From Piper betle (lineage: Eukaryota; Streptophyta; Magnoliopsida; Piperales; Piperaceae): 64,000 nt of DNA. The notes under the pieces are model-generated. The model was not told where the DNA came from, made no database searches, and saw nothing but the letters and a program-made list of their open reading frames with translations. The position numbers and the translations under genes are program-made. Numbering within the stretch: the first letter of the stretch is position 1; each line of letters opens with the position of its first letter. The stretch covers positions 62,001 to 126,000 of the forward strand of contig JAURVB010014814.1 of assembly GCA_033002965.1 (NCBI GenBank), given 5' to 3'. Below, in pieces: positions 48,480-60,300 of this stretch.

Positions 48480-49160
48480 TCCGCGGACAGTCTAAAACCC
48501 TCTATCTGCCGCCGCCACTGTGCTTTGCACCGCCAGCGAACCTTCATTGGAACCATTAGAATTGGCTCAGCGAGCCTAACCCATTTACGACGTCAACGTG
48601 CTCAGCGGAGGTGGTGGCTTGCCAGAAAATGGTTCAACAAAGGCGGTCGGTGGTGTGTTGCTAGATCCGGCCTGGGCGGCGATGGGCTCCGCTCTTGTCG
48701 AGGAAGGCCGTGGGAGGGTTGGCAATGTCAAAGCGGTGACTGGACGATCGCGGCGACGATCGCCGATGGCAGAATCAACGATGCGAGCAAAGGGTAATCG
48801 GCGGCGGAATCGACGACGAGCGGCGATTCCGACGTCGTGGAGGCCGGGCAACGGTGGGGGCGCTCGGGGCATCACGGCAACATTGCGGCGGGGCCTGCGG
48901 CAACGTCAGCGACGGCGGTGACCATGACAAGGGGGCAGCGCGGCATGGACGGGGAAGAGAAATGGGTCGAGGGTCTGATTGATGGCAATATCGTAAATAA
49001 GACTTGACTCGCTCATGTCTCGAGTCAATAATAATAATTAACTCGGAATAAATCTTAAAAAATCCATAAAATCAGAAAAAATCCCATAAAATAAAATAAA
49101 CACTACAACATCATAATGACATTCTATAACTAACAACCCACCCAAATTCCCCGTAACGCG
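48480..49160 (-). mobile_element. Family E-like fragment (minus), no clear ends
   Basis: The GC-rich core (48580-48950), followed by GATGGCAATATCGTAAATAA, CTTGACTCGCTCATGTCTCG, then AATAATAATTAACTCGG and the AAAAATCCCATAAAATAAAA run, reproduces the inner order of the family E elements (compare 22640-23165). Both ATCGG-rich termini are missing. Open frames at 48366-48921 come from the GC-rich core. Confidence 0.55.
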
Positions 49161-49164
49161 TCCT

Positions 49165-49435
49165 AACGCGATAAACGGCCTAAACTAATTCCATGATCAA
49201 CTATATATAAAATAAAAAAATAATTGGCATACTCTCATATATTCTGATAACTCATTCTTTTCTGTTATATTCATGATGTTATCATCATATACTTGGGTAT
49301 GCATGACCCTCATGGCTCATGCACCCGACTAGCGTCGACTCAGTACACGTATTCTAAAACATATTAGACTTGAACCAACGATTGAACCGATCAGTTCATA
49401 AGAATAAAACCCTCACTCAGATCACTGGTTTTACA
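49165..49435 (-). mobile_element. Family T LTR 5' end fragment (minus)
   Basis: Read on the minus strand from 49435 it begins TGTAAAACCAGTGATC and continues with GGGTTTTATTCTTATG, a CATGAGGGTCATGCATACCC block and GAGTTATCAGAATATATG, in the order of the other family T LTR starts. About 270 bp survive. Confidence 0.6.
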
Positions 49436-49464
49436 TTATGTTTATAATGTGATATATTTTTTCC

Positions 49465-49740
49465 GAAGATGGATCATACAAGTTTATTATTAAATGTAAT
49501 TGAACAAAGTAGAGGTGAAAATGATAGTAAAAATTCGATTGCTAAAGAAGAAGAATATATAAACAGTACATTATTAAAAGAGAAAAATAACATCCGGTGT
49601 ATGCGCACCTATTTTGATAGAAAATATTAGAAGAATGGAACAATCTCTTATTTGTCGTTATTGTGAAAAGAAGTTTGAGGGAACTAAAAGTTATGTAACT
49701 ACTCATTTGTAGAGGCATATTGAAAGGAAATATCCTAATT
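49465..49740 (+). pseudogene. hAT transposase N-terminus with BED zinc finger, broken
   Basis: From about 49465 a frame reads MDHTSLLLNVIEQSRG and later, after a shift near 49620, SLICRYCEKKFEG and SYVTTHL, a stop, RHIERKYP. The C-x2-C and H-x4-H spacing is that of the BED DNA-binding finger of hAT transposases. Nothing of the catalytic domain follows before the element ends. Confidence 0.6.
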
Positions 49741-50978
49741 TTATATTTTTTTAATGTAGGTGAGGTAGATGAAAAATCAATTATTACAATATTTTATCTT
49801 TGTAGTATATGCAATATTGGACTATATTTTGATGTCAATAATTATTTTAAAGTTTCTATATGTAGACTATTTTTTGTTTGACTTTAAAAATTTAGATCAT
49901 GTTAACTAAATTGTAAGTGGTTTGATATGATTATTAATATGAATGTATAGTTCTAAATTTCTAAATATAAGAGTGACTTTTACCCTTTTTATATGTATGT
50001 CATTTTTGGATATTTAAAATATTTAATATTAATTTTATGTATAAACTTAATTAATTTTACTGTATATTTATATTTTAAAATTTTTATAAACTATAATATT
50101 AGTCTTACAAATGTTGAAAATGTTATATTATTGATATAAAATATCGGACACTCAGTCGGATAAAAAAATGCCCATGTTTGGTTTGGTTTCTTTTAATTCG
50201 ATCAAATTCGGTCGGTTAAATTCGGTCGGCTTGCTTCGGACATCGGATAGACGTACAAATTCGGACGTCAACGCCCACCCCTAGTGCCCGGGGTTGAGCA
50301 TTATGCATGCACCGTGGATTTGCTTGGCCGAGCAGGGCATCTTCATGAAGCCTACAGTTTGATCGGCAGCATGAGAGTGGGGAGCTCTTCTTGCAGCATG
50401 TAGGATGCATAAGATTGTTCCATTTGGGGAGGTCTTGTCAAGAAATCTATTTGAATTGGACCCAGGAAACTGTGGCTACTAAATCATGCTTTCAAATTTA
50501 TATGCAGATGGAGGGAGGTGGGATGACGTCAAGAGAATGACGGCTGCAATGAAACGGATGGGACTCATGAAAGCACCCGGCTTCGGTTTAGTTAAGGTGA
50601 AATGTAGGGTTCATGTGTTCCTTGCTGGAGACAGGAAGCATCCAAAACACAGAGGTTTACTAGTTTCTCGAAATACTGACTGCAAGAGTACAAAATCCTG
50701 GGTATGTACCAAATATCAAGGCTGTCCTCCACGAAGTTGACGAAGAAAAAAAGGAATCAAATCTTCGGGTTCACAGTCAGAAGTTTGCATTTGGAATTCT
50801 TGGAACTGTACCGGGTACAATTGTCAACATTACAAAAAATCTGAGGGTTTTTGGGGATTGTCATACTTGGATTAAGTTAACGGCCAATAGTGTTGGCCGG
50901 GAAATTGTTGTAAGAGATTCTTATCGCTTACACCATTTTAATAAGGAGGTGTAATGCTTCTGTAGGGATTTCTGGTGA

Positions 50979-52475
50979 GCATACGATTCGTTCACAATCA
51001 GATAGAATGTAAATCAGCTGTGAGGCTGAGCTATAAGGCTTGGCTATCAGACGCAACAAGACGTATATGGATCATCAGATTCCAAAGTAGGCCATCGAAA
51101 ACCGTAGGCTTTTTTTGGGAGTAATTCACAACTCTGTTCGATTTGCTCCGTAGTCTGCAAATCTAGTTTAACATTTCATCTGAATGTGGATGCAAGTGCC
51201 GTTGTTTGTTTTGTACAATTGTAAATAATGATGTTAACATAGATTTTAAATTGTTATGATACGTTAATTGATGTTTATCTTTTCATCAAATGTTTCTGCT
51301 ACAAAATTGAGGGATTAAATTGGTTACATATTTCGAAATTCAAAATTCTGGTGAATTATGTTTTACTTTATGCAGGATAAGCTATCCTGTACTTGCACCT
51401 ATGTTCATTAAATTTTTCCGGAAATTATATGACACATAAAATCTAGAGGATTACTGATTTTTGGGTCAACTAGAAAAAGAAAAACTAGTTTATCACTGAA
51501 GATACAACTCAACATTTTCGGCTGAGAAGAAAACAATCATTATTATGGTGTTCGATCTTTTGAAAAAAATTATATGAAGCTAAGAAAAATTTGTCATAAC
51601 CTTTCTTTGAAATAATTATATAATGTGATTGTATTCGTAAAATTACGTTTGAAGACGTTCTATTTTGGGTATTATTTACAATAGAAAATTTTTAACCGTG
51701 CCTACCCTTTTGCTCCCCTAGATACTCCCTATTATGATTGTTGAACGTGGATTCCACTAGCCATCCCTGCAAACAGAAGAAGTTAAGATTGTTAAGTTAC
51801 AATTTAAAAATCTACTTACAATCAAAGGAACTCGTTTTGTAAATGGATCGAAACCCACTTGAAAAATACAAAAAATAACACATTAGAAATATTAAATACA
51901 ACCCATCAAATCTAATTTTCATCACCGACATTACACTCCTCTTCATCTTTTCCGACTAAATCTAACTTTCATACTCAACCAAATCTTACTTCCATCACCA
52001 TCACCATCACCATCACCATGCTCATCTTTATCTTCCCTGACCAAATTTCATTTCTTTTAGTTTTGATTTTTATTGCCTCACATTTGTAATGCTCTAAAAT
52101 CGATTAATAGTCACTAGAATGAAGAAAACTAAAGTCTAGAAGTGGAATTTGGTTAAAGAAGATGAAAGAGAGAGTAGCGGTGGTGATAGAAGAGGGCTTT
52201 GGTTGAGTTTGGAAGTAAGATTTTGTTGGAAAAGATGAAGAGCATAGTGATGGTAATGAATGTGATTTTTGCAATCCTCAAAGAAGTTTGTGAGGGAAGA
52301 TAATGAGGAATGTGTTGGCGGTGAGGAAGTAGGTTTTAGTCAAATGTGGAAGTGGAATTTGGTAGGAGAAGATGAAGAAGAACATGATGGTGGTGATGGA
52401 AATGGGTTTTAGTCAAATCTTGAAGTGGGCTTTGATCATACAAGATGAAGACGACCATCGAGATGGTGATAGGTG
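50979..52475. other. Unassigned AT-rich sequence
   Basis: No gene or transposon end recognised. 52120-52470 contains loose repeats of GAAGATGAA, GGTGGTGAT and TTTGGTTAAA/TTTTAGTCAAA. Confidence 0.35.
51989..52019 (+). repeat. (CATCAC)n microsatellite
   Basis: About five CATCAC units within 51989-52019. Confidence 0.85.
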
Positions 52476-52480
52476 GTTGC

Positions 52481-54146
52481 TGTCACATGCTTAATTCTAG
52501 GACACAAATTTTCGCCCTCAAAACCAGACCTATGCGGCGTATTTCCCACGTAAGAACACCAGCCTTCCACAAGCTTTGCAATATAGGATCAAATCCTGGA
52601 AGCAAATCTCCAAACACCACCACAGTGCTCGGCAGAACTTCACCACACCAAGGTTACCATCAAACTATTGGCAAACTTCCCCAATGTCGCTACCCCACTC
52701 AGCCTTCGCTCGATCACACTCGTGCTCGATCACCCACAAGTACCGATATAGCACTCTTGGTCGCTGTTTCGAGAGTCAAGCACTTGCTACGGCAGCAACC
52801 GCCCAATCGCCCCAAATACCGGTATCCGTATAAGGGGTGTGCTGTCTGCCTTTGCTTGTCTTAGCAATGTCCTCCTAACAATTGTCTTGTAAGTTTAGAC
52901 CTCGAACCTGGTAGAAAAACTTCTTGCCTAAAACGACCACCAACAAGTAAACTACAGAGATACAGGAAAATCCCAACTTTATATTATTTATCAAATACAA
53001 GAATTACATGCACTCTACCTAACCTCAAGCACTTGCTTAGCTTTATGGACAGCCCCCAAAAGCCTCGCCCTAATTCTACCTAACCTCACAAAGGGACTCA
53101 ATTACAGGATTACTATGGCCCAAGTAACCCTTACAACGTGTACCTTGATTCCAGCATACCACCACGATAGAGTTCCAGTCCTTTCTCAACAAAGCACTAG
53201 CTACAGCAACTCCACGAGTCTCCTGCTCTCTCGGCAATCAACGTTGTGCTCCCTCAATGGCTTCCCTGCCCAATGAGTTCCAATCTAGCTTCCAAAGCTC
53301 TCTCTTCTGCACAAAGAGTCTGTCCTTTATGCATGACTCTTCCGTGTTTGTCTTCAACTCTTGAAGATACTCTCTGGATTCTAATAACGTGCCTATCTCC
53401 ACAATTATCTAGTTCCTCCAAAGTTAGTTGCAACAACCATATCTCCACAGTTGTTTAGGATCATGATCTTCCCAAGATCTTATTCATCCTTATCAGCAAC
53501 AAACTTTTGCCAATCCCATTAGCTGCACCACTGACCACTGACCACTGTGTCTCACCCCTGGCTCGACCCTAGCCAGCCTTCGGCCATCAAATCAATCTCA
53601 GAACGCATCCAACAATTTCCGACCCAAACGCCAGAACTCGATTGCTGAACCTGGCTACCGCTCCAAACATCGGCATGTCGCAAATTGGCTTGGCATGCCC
53701 CTGCGCCCACACACCGGTGCCCATTGCTCGACACCGCTATGTAGCATTGCTCGCTCAAAATGCCGATACGCTCAATTTCCCCAAACCTTGCTCCGCCGAC
53801 ATCTCCTGCACAATGCTCATAACCCAATTGCGATGCTCCATCACCAACATCCGACTCGCGCCATCTTGAGGTTTCTTAGACTCGACCACATCCACATGCT
53901 CGGTACTTCAATTCCCACCACATGCGTTGCTACTCACTGTCTCCCGACGTTTTCCTCACTAGCAGTACTCGGTCCTCTCAACAGTTTGTGCACCAAGTTT
54001 GTCACCAGTAACTATAACACAGATTAACCTCAGTATGTTGTTTCTACCACTCGGATAGCCTCCGCTACCCCTCATGAACACGGGAATACTAAGAACAACT
54101 ACCAAACCCTAGTACCCCGTGATGCCCATGAATTAGGGCCATAACA
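52481..54146. mobile_element. Solo LTR, unclassified
   Basis: It starts TGTCACATGC and ends CCATAACA, with the pentamers GTTGC (52476-52480) and ATTGC (54147-54151) flanking (4 of 5 identical). The 1666 bp between have no gag or pol. The composition (C-rich, many CTCC and ACCAAC words) differs sharply from both sides. Open frames at 52445-52864, 53246-53458 and 53642-54027 have no recognisable domains. TG…CA ends plus a 5-bp flank support an LTR, orientation as written. The superfamily cannot be told. Confidence 0.55.
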
Positions 54147-54151
54147 ATTGC

Positions 54152-55422
54152 CATGGTAGTAGTGCGAGTAATAGGTGATGACAATGGTGGTGGTAGCCTC
54201 ATCATAGCCACCTTCAGAGCTGACAGCAAAACACCCTTCTTTAACGTGCATAGTTTTCAATATGTTTTTCTCTGTGCTTTCAAATAGATTTACCAATTTA
54301 TTAAGCATGCTCTTCTGTTATGTGGGAATGGAGTTAGTTAACTTCGTCCGATTGTGGGGGTTAGTGAAATCTAGGAAGACCACAATCAAAATAGGGCATA
54401 TTTTGGGGGAGCTAAAATTGAAACCCGACCAAAATTTTTCCATTTACAACCCCTTCCCTTCCCTTCCATTTCTTGTTCCAAAAGTCTGCTCACGAAAAAA
54501 AGTAAGCTAATCCCGTAATTGTAATATAATTTTAAAATGCTTTTAATAAGTGTACTTTTTAAAATATCTTAAATTAGATCATACTAATGCCAAAAAAGAT
54601 AAAAATTTATCAACTACCTACTTTTGCAATTTATTACTCATATATATAGACCCATTTTTTAGAACCCACTAAAAGGAAGTTTAAATTAATGGTACAGCTC
54701 ACATAAACTTTTTTCCTCCTCTTTTTGCTTTATTGTATTGTATTATAAGTGGGGCATATCTGTGCTGTGAGTTCTAGGTAGGAGGTTTTTCAAAGTGAAT
54801 ATTTTTTAAAGTGGGATAAAATTTCTACCGGAAGCGGGATATTCTATGCTGCAAGCATATACGCAAATGTTGAAATGTTATAACGGGAATTTGGTGTCAT
54901 AATTATCATTTTAGTGGGGGTCTTTCGGTTATACCAAGCAGAATATCCATGCTTTGTGGCAAAGTGGGTTTTTTCTTATTTTATTGTACAAAGATGATAC
55001 TACATGTGGGATATATCTGTGCAATTTCCAAATGAAGTGTTTTAAGTGGGATATTATTATATTAACGCGAATTTTTTAACACCCTAAGTGGATTATTTAT
55101 AAGTGTGGAATTATTATTATTGTTATTGTAGAGCAAATTTTTTCAGCTTTGCTATTTCAAAAATGATAATCTTCACATATTAATTTCCTTAGGTCACTGA
55201 AATTTCTGGATTTACTATTGATATTTTAGCAACAATTCAAATAAATCTAAGTGTAATGCTTAGCGTTTTGAGCTCTTTTAGGAGTGTGTGCAAGTCGCTT
55301 ATTTCAAAGAAACCCTGCATCTAGTGAACTGCACTACACTTTTTCTTTTACCGGAAGGGAAAAGTGTAAAGTTTTGATGCTTTCCTCAAATAAATTAAAA
55401 ACCATATTTAAAAACTATACAT
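54152..55422. other. Unassigned AT-rich sequence
   Basis: It contains scattered AAGTGGGATAT-like words (54805-55090), perhaps an old degenerate tandem array. No gene or clear mobile element. Confidence 0.35.
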
Positions 55423-55425
55423 TTA

Positions 55426-55734
55426 AGGTATGTTTGGTTGTCTATAAATTACGTAAAATAAATGTAAAATTAAGTGATTAAAAAATTTCTGATGTTTAAA
55501 TGTCCGAAAATTTAGTCTAAAGAAATTTTATTTTCAATTAAAGCATGTCTGTAAAAAATTTCAAAGTAACACTTTCACGCAAAAAAATAGAAAAAATTTA
55601 AAAGATGAGGTAAAAAATATTTCATTTTCATACTATAGAAACGTGTAAGTGAAATCTTTAAAAGTTTTACGTTATTTCATTTCACATTTCCATTTCCAAA
55701 GTTTTTCTTTATTTACACTCAACCAAACATACCT
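55426..55734. mobile_element. PIF/Harbinger (Tourist-like) MITE
   Basis: 309 bp with perfect terminal inverted repeats AGGTATGTTTGGTTG and CAACCAAACATACCT, flanked by the 3-bp duplication TTA (55423-55425, 55735-55737). TTA/TAA duplications and a GTTTGGTT terminus are the marks of Tourist-like elements. AT-rich inside, non-coding. Confidence 0.88.
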
Positions 55735-55737
55735 TTA

Positions 55738-56429
55738 GTGATCTCTATTGGTAAATCCACTTTAACCAATGCCGGTAACATATATTTTGAAATTGCTATA
55801 GTACCTTATTTATATTGATTTGTTTATCAAACTTTAAACATATCATTTTAAATGATACAACGTATACAACAATGCCTACATGTTGGCAATTTAAAATCCT
55901 GGTGATTTCAGATTCAGTGCACTTAGAATAAACTATTATTTACTTGCACCTTTTCCAACAATATGTTCAATATATTTCACTGAAAATAATATAAATGATA
56001 TATAAGAAGAGTTAGCTATAAATTTTAAAGAATTACTGATTTTGAGCTGAACTAGGAAAGAAAAACCAATTCATTTGTGAAGGTCACCTTCTGCAGCTTC
56101 TGGTGGGAAGAACACAATCATTAGGAGATAACCAGGTTGAACATGTTAGAAACATTAAAATGCTTTCAATTGATGTTGGCCATCTTTTTATGTTAAACCA
56201 GGTAAATTTCAACGGTATAAGATCATGAAATTACAACATAACTCATTTGCCAAACTGCATTTGAACGCACATCTCTGGTCCATAGACTGCAGAAGGCGAA
56301 GAAGCTATATATTTCATTTCTCTTCGCGGTTGCAAGAGCAGTATCACTTGATATGCCCATTGCGGGATGACATACCTACTTCCTCGACTCTTAAGACTGC
56401 TGATACAAAAGTGTAAGTAGGATGGATGT
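55738..56429. other. Unassigned intergenic sequence
   Basis: AT-rich. The open frames at 56225-56440 overlap on both strands and resemble nothing I know. Confidence 0.3.
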
Positions 56430-56437
56430 ATCCAACT

Positions 56438-57251
56438 CATGGTTGCAAAAATCAGAATCGGAATCGGAATTAGTTTTTGAAAGAGTCGGAGTTAGAATCG
56501 GAATCGGTCTAAATCGGATAGGAATCAGTTCAGTTGAATCAGTCCAAATTGGTCTAATCGGTCATATATAATGATTTGACAATTCATAACATAAATATAT
56601 AAAAATTAGGTATTGATGTTATTTTGATATTATTGTGTGTATGATAGTTTATGATATTTTTTTAATATTTTTAAGATTTTTAATTATTTAAAATTAATTA
56701 TTATTTTTGACTCGAGTCGGAGTTGAGTCAACTTTTAATTACGAGAATGCCACCCTCCTTCACCCTGGCCGCCGGCGTCGGGGCCATACCCCGCCTCCCC
56801 TGCTAGCCCCGCACCGCCCGGCCTCCCCTGCCGGCCCTGCCTGGCCTCACCCTGCCGGCCCTGCCCCACCCAGTCCCCCTCCTTGCGCCTCTGCCCCGCC
56901 CTGCCACCCTCGTCTTGTCGGCCCCGACTCTTGACCCATCCCCCCCCCTCGCCGGCCCCGCCCAGCTCCGCAGGAGCGAAGAGGTAGCGGCGGCAGAGGG
57001 AGAAAAGAGAGCATTTTCAAATCAAAATTTTAATTTTACCTATGCTTAAATAATTTAATAAATATCATGTCTAAGATATTTTAGTTATTTACCTAAAACC
57101 CGAATCTTCTCGATTTACCCTGATTCCGAATCGGATTTAAATCGGTCGGAATCGGGGTAAATCGGCCGATTTGGGGCCGACCGATTCAGCCCCAAAATCG
57201 GATCGGCACGCTGCCGATCAGATTTAAATCGGCCGATTCGTAGCATCCATG
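56438..57251 (+). mobile_element. Family E hAT-like element, copy 4
   Basis: The ends CATGGTTGCAAAAATC and (reversed) CATGGATGCTACGAATC form inverted repeats. The octamers ATCCAACT (56430-56437) and ATCCAGCC (57252-57259) agree at 6 of 8. It follows copy 1 closely in the AT-rich block (GGTCATATATAATGATTTG, GGTATTGATGTTATTTTGAT) and has GACTCGAGTCGGAGTTGAGT and the TAATTACGAGAATGCCACC module, then a different GC-rich core (56760-56990). It ends 66 bp beyond the URI stop codon on the 3' side. Confidence 0.75.
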
Positions 57252-57317
57252 ATCCAGCCAACATGTCAGAAATCAGTTTTTTTCCCTCCAAAAAAAGGTT
57301 ATCAGTTTTGGGTTTTT

Positions 57318-60300
57318 TCATAAACGACCACTTTTCTGCAACTTGAATCTGGAAACTGGCTGAGGGATTTGGTGTAACGTTCTACAAAAATTGAGAAACT
57401 AATCAGAAATTTACAAGATGGCAGAAAGATTATTATTGCCTCATCAGTAATACCTGGTTGGAGTTTGCATTGGTTGCAGTAGATGAGATGCCTTGCTCAC
57501 GCTCCACAATTGAACCAACAAAAGACCGCAAGCATAATACTAGTAATGTTTAGAACATCGTTTTGTTTTTATTACATCCATACTAAAGTAATTAGCAAGG
57601 AATGGAAAACATACCTTCTCGCTAAAGGGTCCCGTAACTGAGCGGTGGCCAATATCTTTATTTTCCGGTTCCTGTTTCAAGGATTTTCCACCAAAAAAAC
57701 AGGATTGTGTTGATTAAAATACTTGAGAAATAAAAATACATGGGCACACAAATGAGAGAAGGGATCTATTGTAGAAAAGATTAATGTTCTTGCTAAAGTT
57801 TTCTCACACGCACCACTTTATGGATTAAAAGTTTTGAAAGCTTTTTCAGCATAAAATTAAAGCAAGGCAATAAGCATCAATGTGGTAAAAATAATTAATT
57901 ACAATTTTTTCTGCTTGTCAAACATTCTGGTCAGCGAGTATGGCATTTAGAACCTTCCAAAACCAGTGATAGACGCTAAGCATCTAGCAAGCTTAGATCA
58001 CTGTGCCAGTAAATTAAGCGCATTATGTGCAGCACATCATCCCACATGTTTGCTGATAATACGCATACCTTGAACTAGTTCTATCTGATACAGAATCAAC
58101 ACAAATGCATAGCTGCTAGAAACTAGGGCTCTAAAAGCATTGAACCAAACAACAAAAAATTTACAAATTGGGACAGGGCAAATGAGCATCTCAAATTGAA
58201 AGCCATAAAGAAACATACCCAAACAATTGATACAGATTTTTGAGGGAGGTGTTCACTTATATTGGCATTTTCGACTTTTGTAATAATGTAATTCTTAATG
58301 CTGCCAGTAGCATTCGGAGAATTATCAGGAAGAACAGGCTTTTGCATTGTGCTCTTGATCGCAGCTTCACTCACCTAATGCACCAGTACAAATTTGCTTT
58401 ATCATTGGGGGAATCCAAGGAATACATAAATTGACCAACACTAATTATCAGGTGCAAATATATGTAAAAGAAAATGTAAATTAGGACAATCTATCTAGAG
58501 AAAGCCATTGCTTATCTAAAAATAAGATGACTGAAATATGAAAATAAATTACCACTCCACAGACAAACCTCTTTCTGAAACCGGTGGTTTTGAAGATTCC
58601 AATGCTCAACCATGGTTAATAACTTTGATGGAGTTTATCAACACTGAAAATAAACATGCAGAAAGATAATCAGTGCACATTAGCTACTCACACCAGATAT
58701 TTCATTGTTTCTCACTGCAGGCTCTACAGAAGTTCTCGCAGTTTGTGCCTGTACTGAATTCATTAACCACATCTCTTCTTCCTTCGGAAACAAGCACTTC
58801 ATTTAGCCATCATGTCATATCAGATATTCAATTAAATTGATCCAGACATTAGCTTAAGAATTCAAATACTGTCTCGTGCAGAATACTAGAGGGGCTATTA
58901 GAGTCATCTAAAATAGCATTGAAGTAGAAATGTTGCAAATTAGATCCAGAAACACAAATGACATCATAAAAATGTGTTTACAGCTCATTTTCTTTTTTGA
59001 AATGACAAGAATGCGGTGAGATTTAAAAGTTAGTATATCAGCACTCATTTGAACTGTTACGACAATTTTAATATCTCAGTTTTTTTAAGCAAATCATACA
59101 TGCTAAAGCATTTTAAGGATTGAAAAAGTATTCACCAAGTAGAAGTATAAAATAAAGAATAATAAGCTGGTCATCATACTGATTACCATGCATTATCATT
59201 TATAGATATCAGTACATAAGTTTGAAATTTCAAATCTTACATAATCTTTAACCGACTGATAGGATCACAAATTCAAATTCTTAACCATTCCGTTACGACA
59301 GGGATGATAAATGAAATCTCCCAACAAACTAGTTTTCTTTTTTTTTTATAGAAAAAAACAATAAAAGTGAGCTATTGGGTTAATAAATACAAGTCCAAAA
59401 TTGTTAGAAAGCATGTCCAATTTTTTAGTCCTATCTCTTGACATACCTTTGTCTGAGTGGTGTTTGTTTCTTCTTCATCATCCATATCACTTTCTGTGAT
59501 ATTCTGTTCTTCTTTTTCTAGTTCATCAAGCAATGACATTATTCTTGAATACTCTTTCCTCGTTCACAATATCTTTTGGACCTGAAGGCTCGTTCTTTAG
59601 ATTGCTGAAAGCAACCAGTTTAGAAAGATGAAAAATGACCTGACGAAATTTGGATAAGTATAGAAACTTCTTCAACTTCAAACTCATACTATATACGCAG
59701 GGCATTAATTTCTAAAATTGATTTCTAACAAGTATATATGATGTAGATCAAAACATTAAACGCATGACAATTAGGTGATTAAAGAAGGAAGACTTCTTTG
59801 GGGGAGTTCCCTTAATTAGGGCACACCCCTGTGCCAAAAGGGAATGTCTGTCCTAGTCCCCAGGTGGCAGGCTCCCCTCCATTTTGGTGAATATTAATAG
59901 CAATGTCTATACATCACATTATCGTCTAATTGATAAAATCGTAAGTGCTAATATTTTACTAAAAGCAAAGACTAATATTTGCTTAATAAATCTCACGACC
60001 ATGAGGTTTGGGGAAGCTGGAACAGCTGTTGTTTCCTGCATCTATGGCTTGGGCCAAATTCATCATCACAATTTTAGTGACATCCTTTCTCCCTCCTAGT
60101 TGCCAACTCACACCAATGAGCCACTTGATTGGTGGTGTTGTGATGGATTTAGCCTCTGCACCACAACTTCCTTAATTTATGTAGCCTGAGACTATCTAAA
60201 TGTCACAAGTAGTGGCCCTCGCTATATAACATCAAGGGCCCATTCCTCCGCTAGGCAATCATATTCACTTGTATTTCCACCAACTTAATCATCCAGACAA

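Larger units (their letters stand above)
48401..50283. mobile_element. hAT transposon debris inside the PPR pseudogene
   Basis: The right end ACGCCCACCCCTA is the inverse of the plant hAT terminus TAGGGGTGGGCG. Subterminal sequence at both sides repeats TCCGTTCGG / GTCCGAATTT. A zinc-finger BED remnant lies at about 49640-49720 (ICRYCEKKFEG, then SYVTTHL, a stop, RHIE). The left terminus is lost. The flanks GTGTCCGT (48401) and GTGCCCGG (50284) agree at 6 of 8 positions but are not certain target duplicates. The middle is a mosaic that includes family E and family T pieces. Confidence 0.7.
48088..50978 (+). pseudogene. PPR protein, DYW class, disrupted
   Basis: 48088-48400 encodes PPR repeats ([75 protein letters not shown]). 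50284-50978 resumes with [23 protein letters not shown], the E-motif block at 50486-50650 (MLSNLYADGGRWDDVKRM, MKAPGFGLVKV, HVFLAGDRKHP) and a DYW domain (VLHEVDEEKKE, KNLRVFGDCH, HHFNKEV), ending CFCRDFW then TGA. Such proteins are organelle RNA-editing factors. Lesions include an in-frame TAG after NTAK, one-base shifts at about 48229 and 48353, a 1.9-kb transposon insertion (48401-50283), a stop before CFCRDFW, and HSQ in place of the catalytic HSE of DYW deaminases. The N-terminal repeats are missing. Confidence 0.88.

Noticed and set aside
58555..58610. Possible extra URI exon (LESSKPPVSE in one frame)
   Set aside because: With the strong GTGAGT donor at 58691 the neighbouring exons join in phase without it, and its own phases do not fit.
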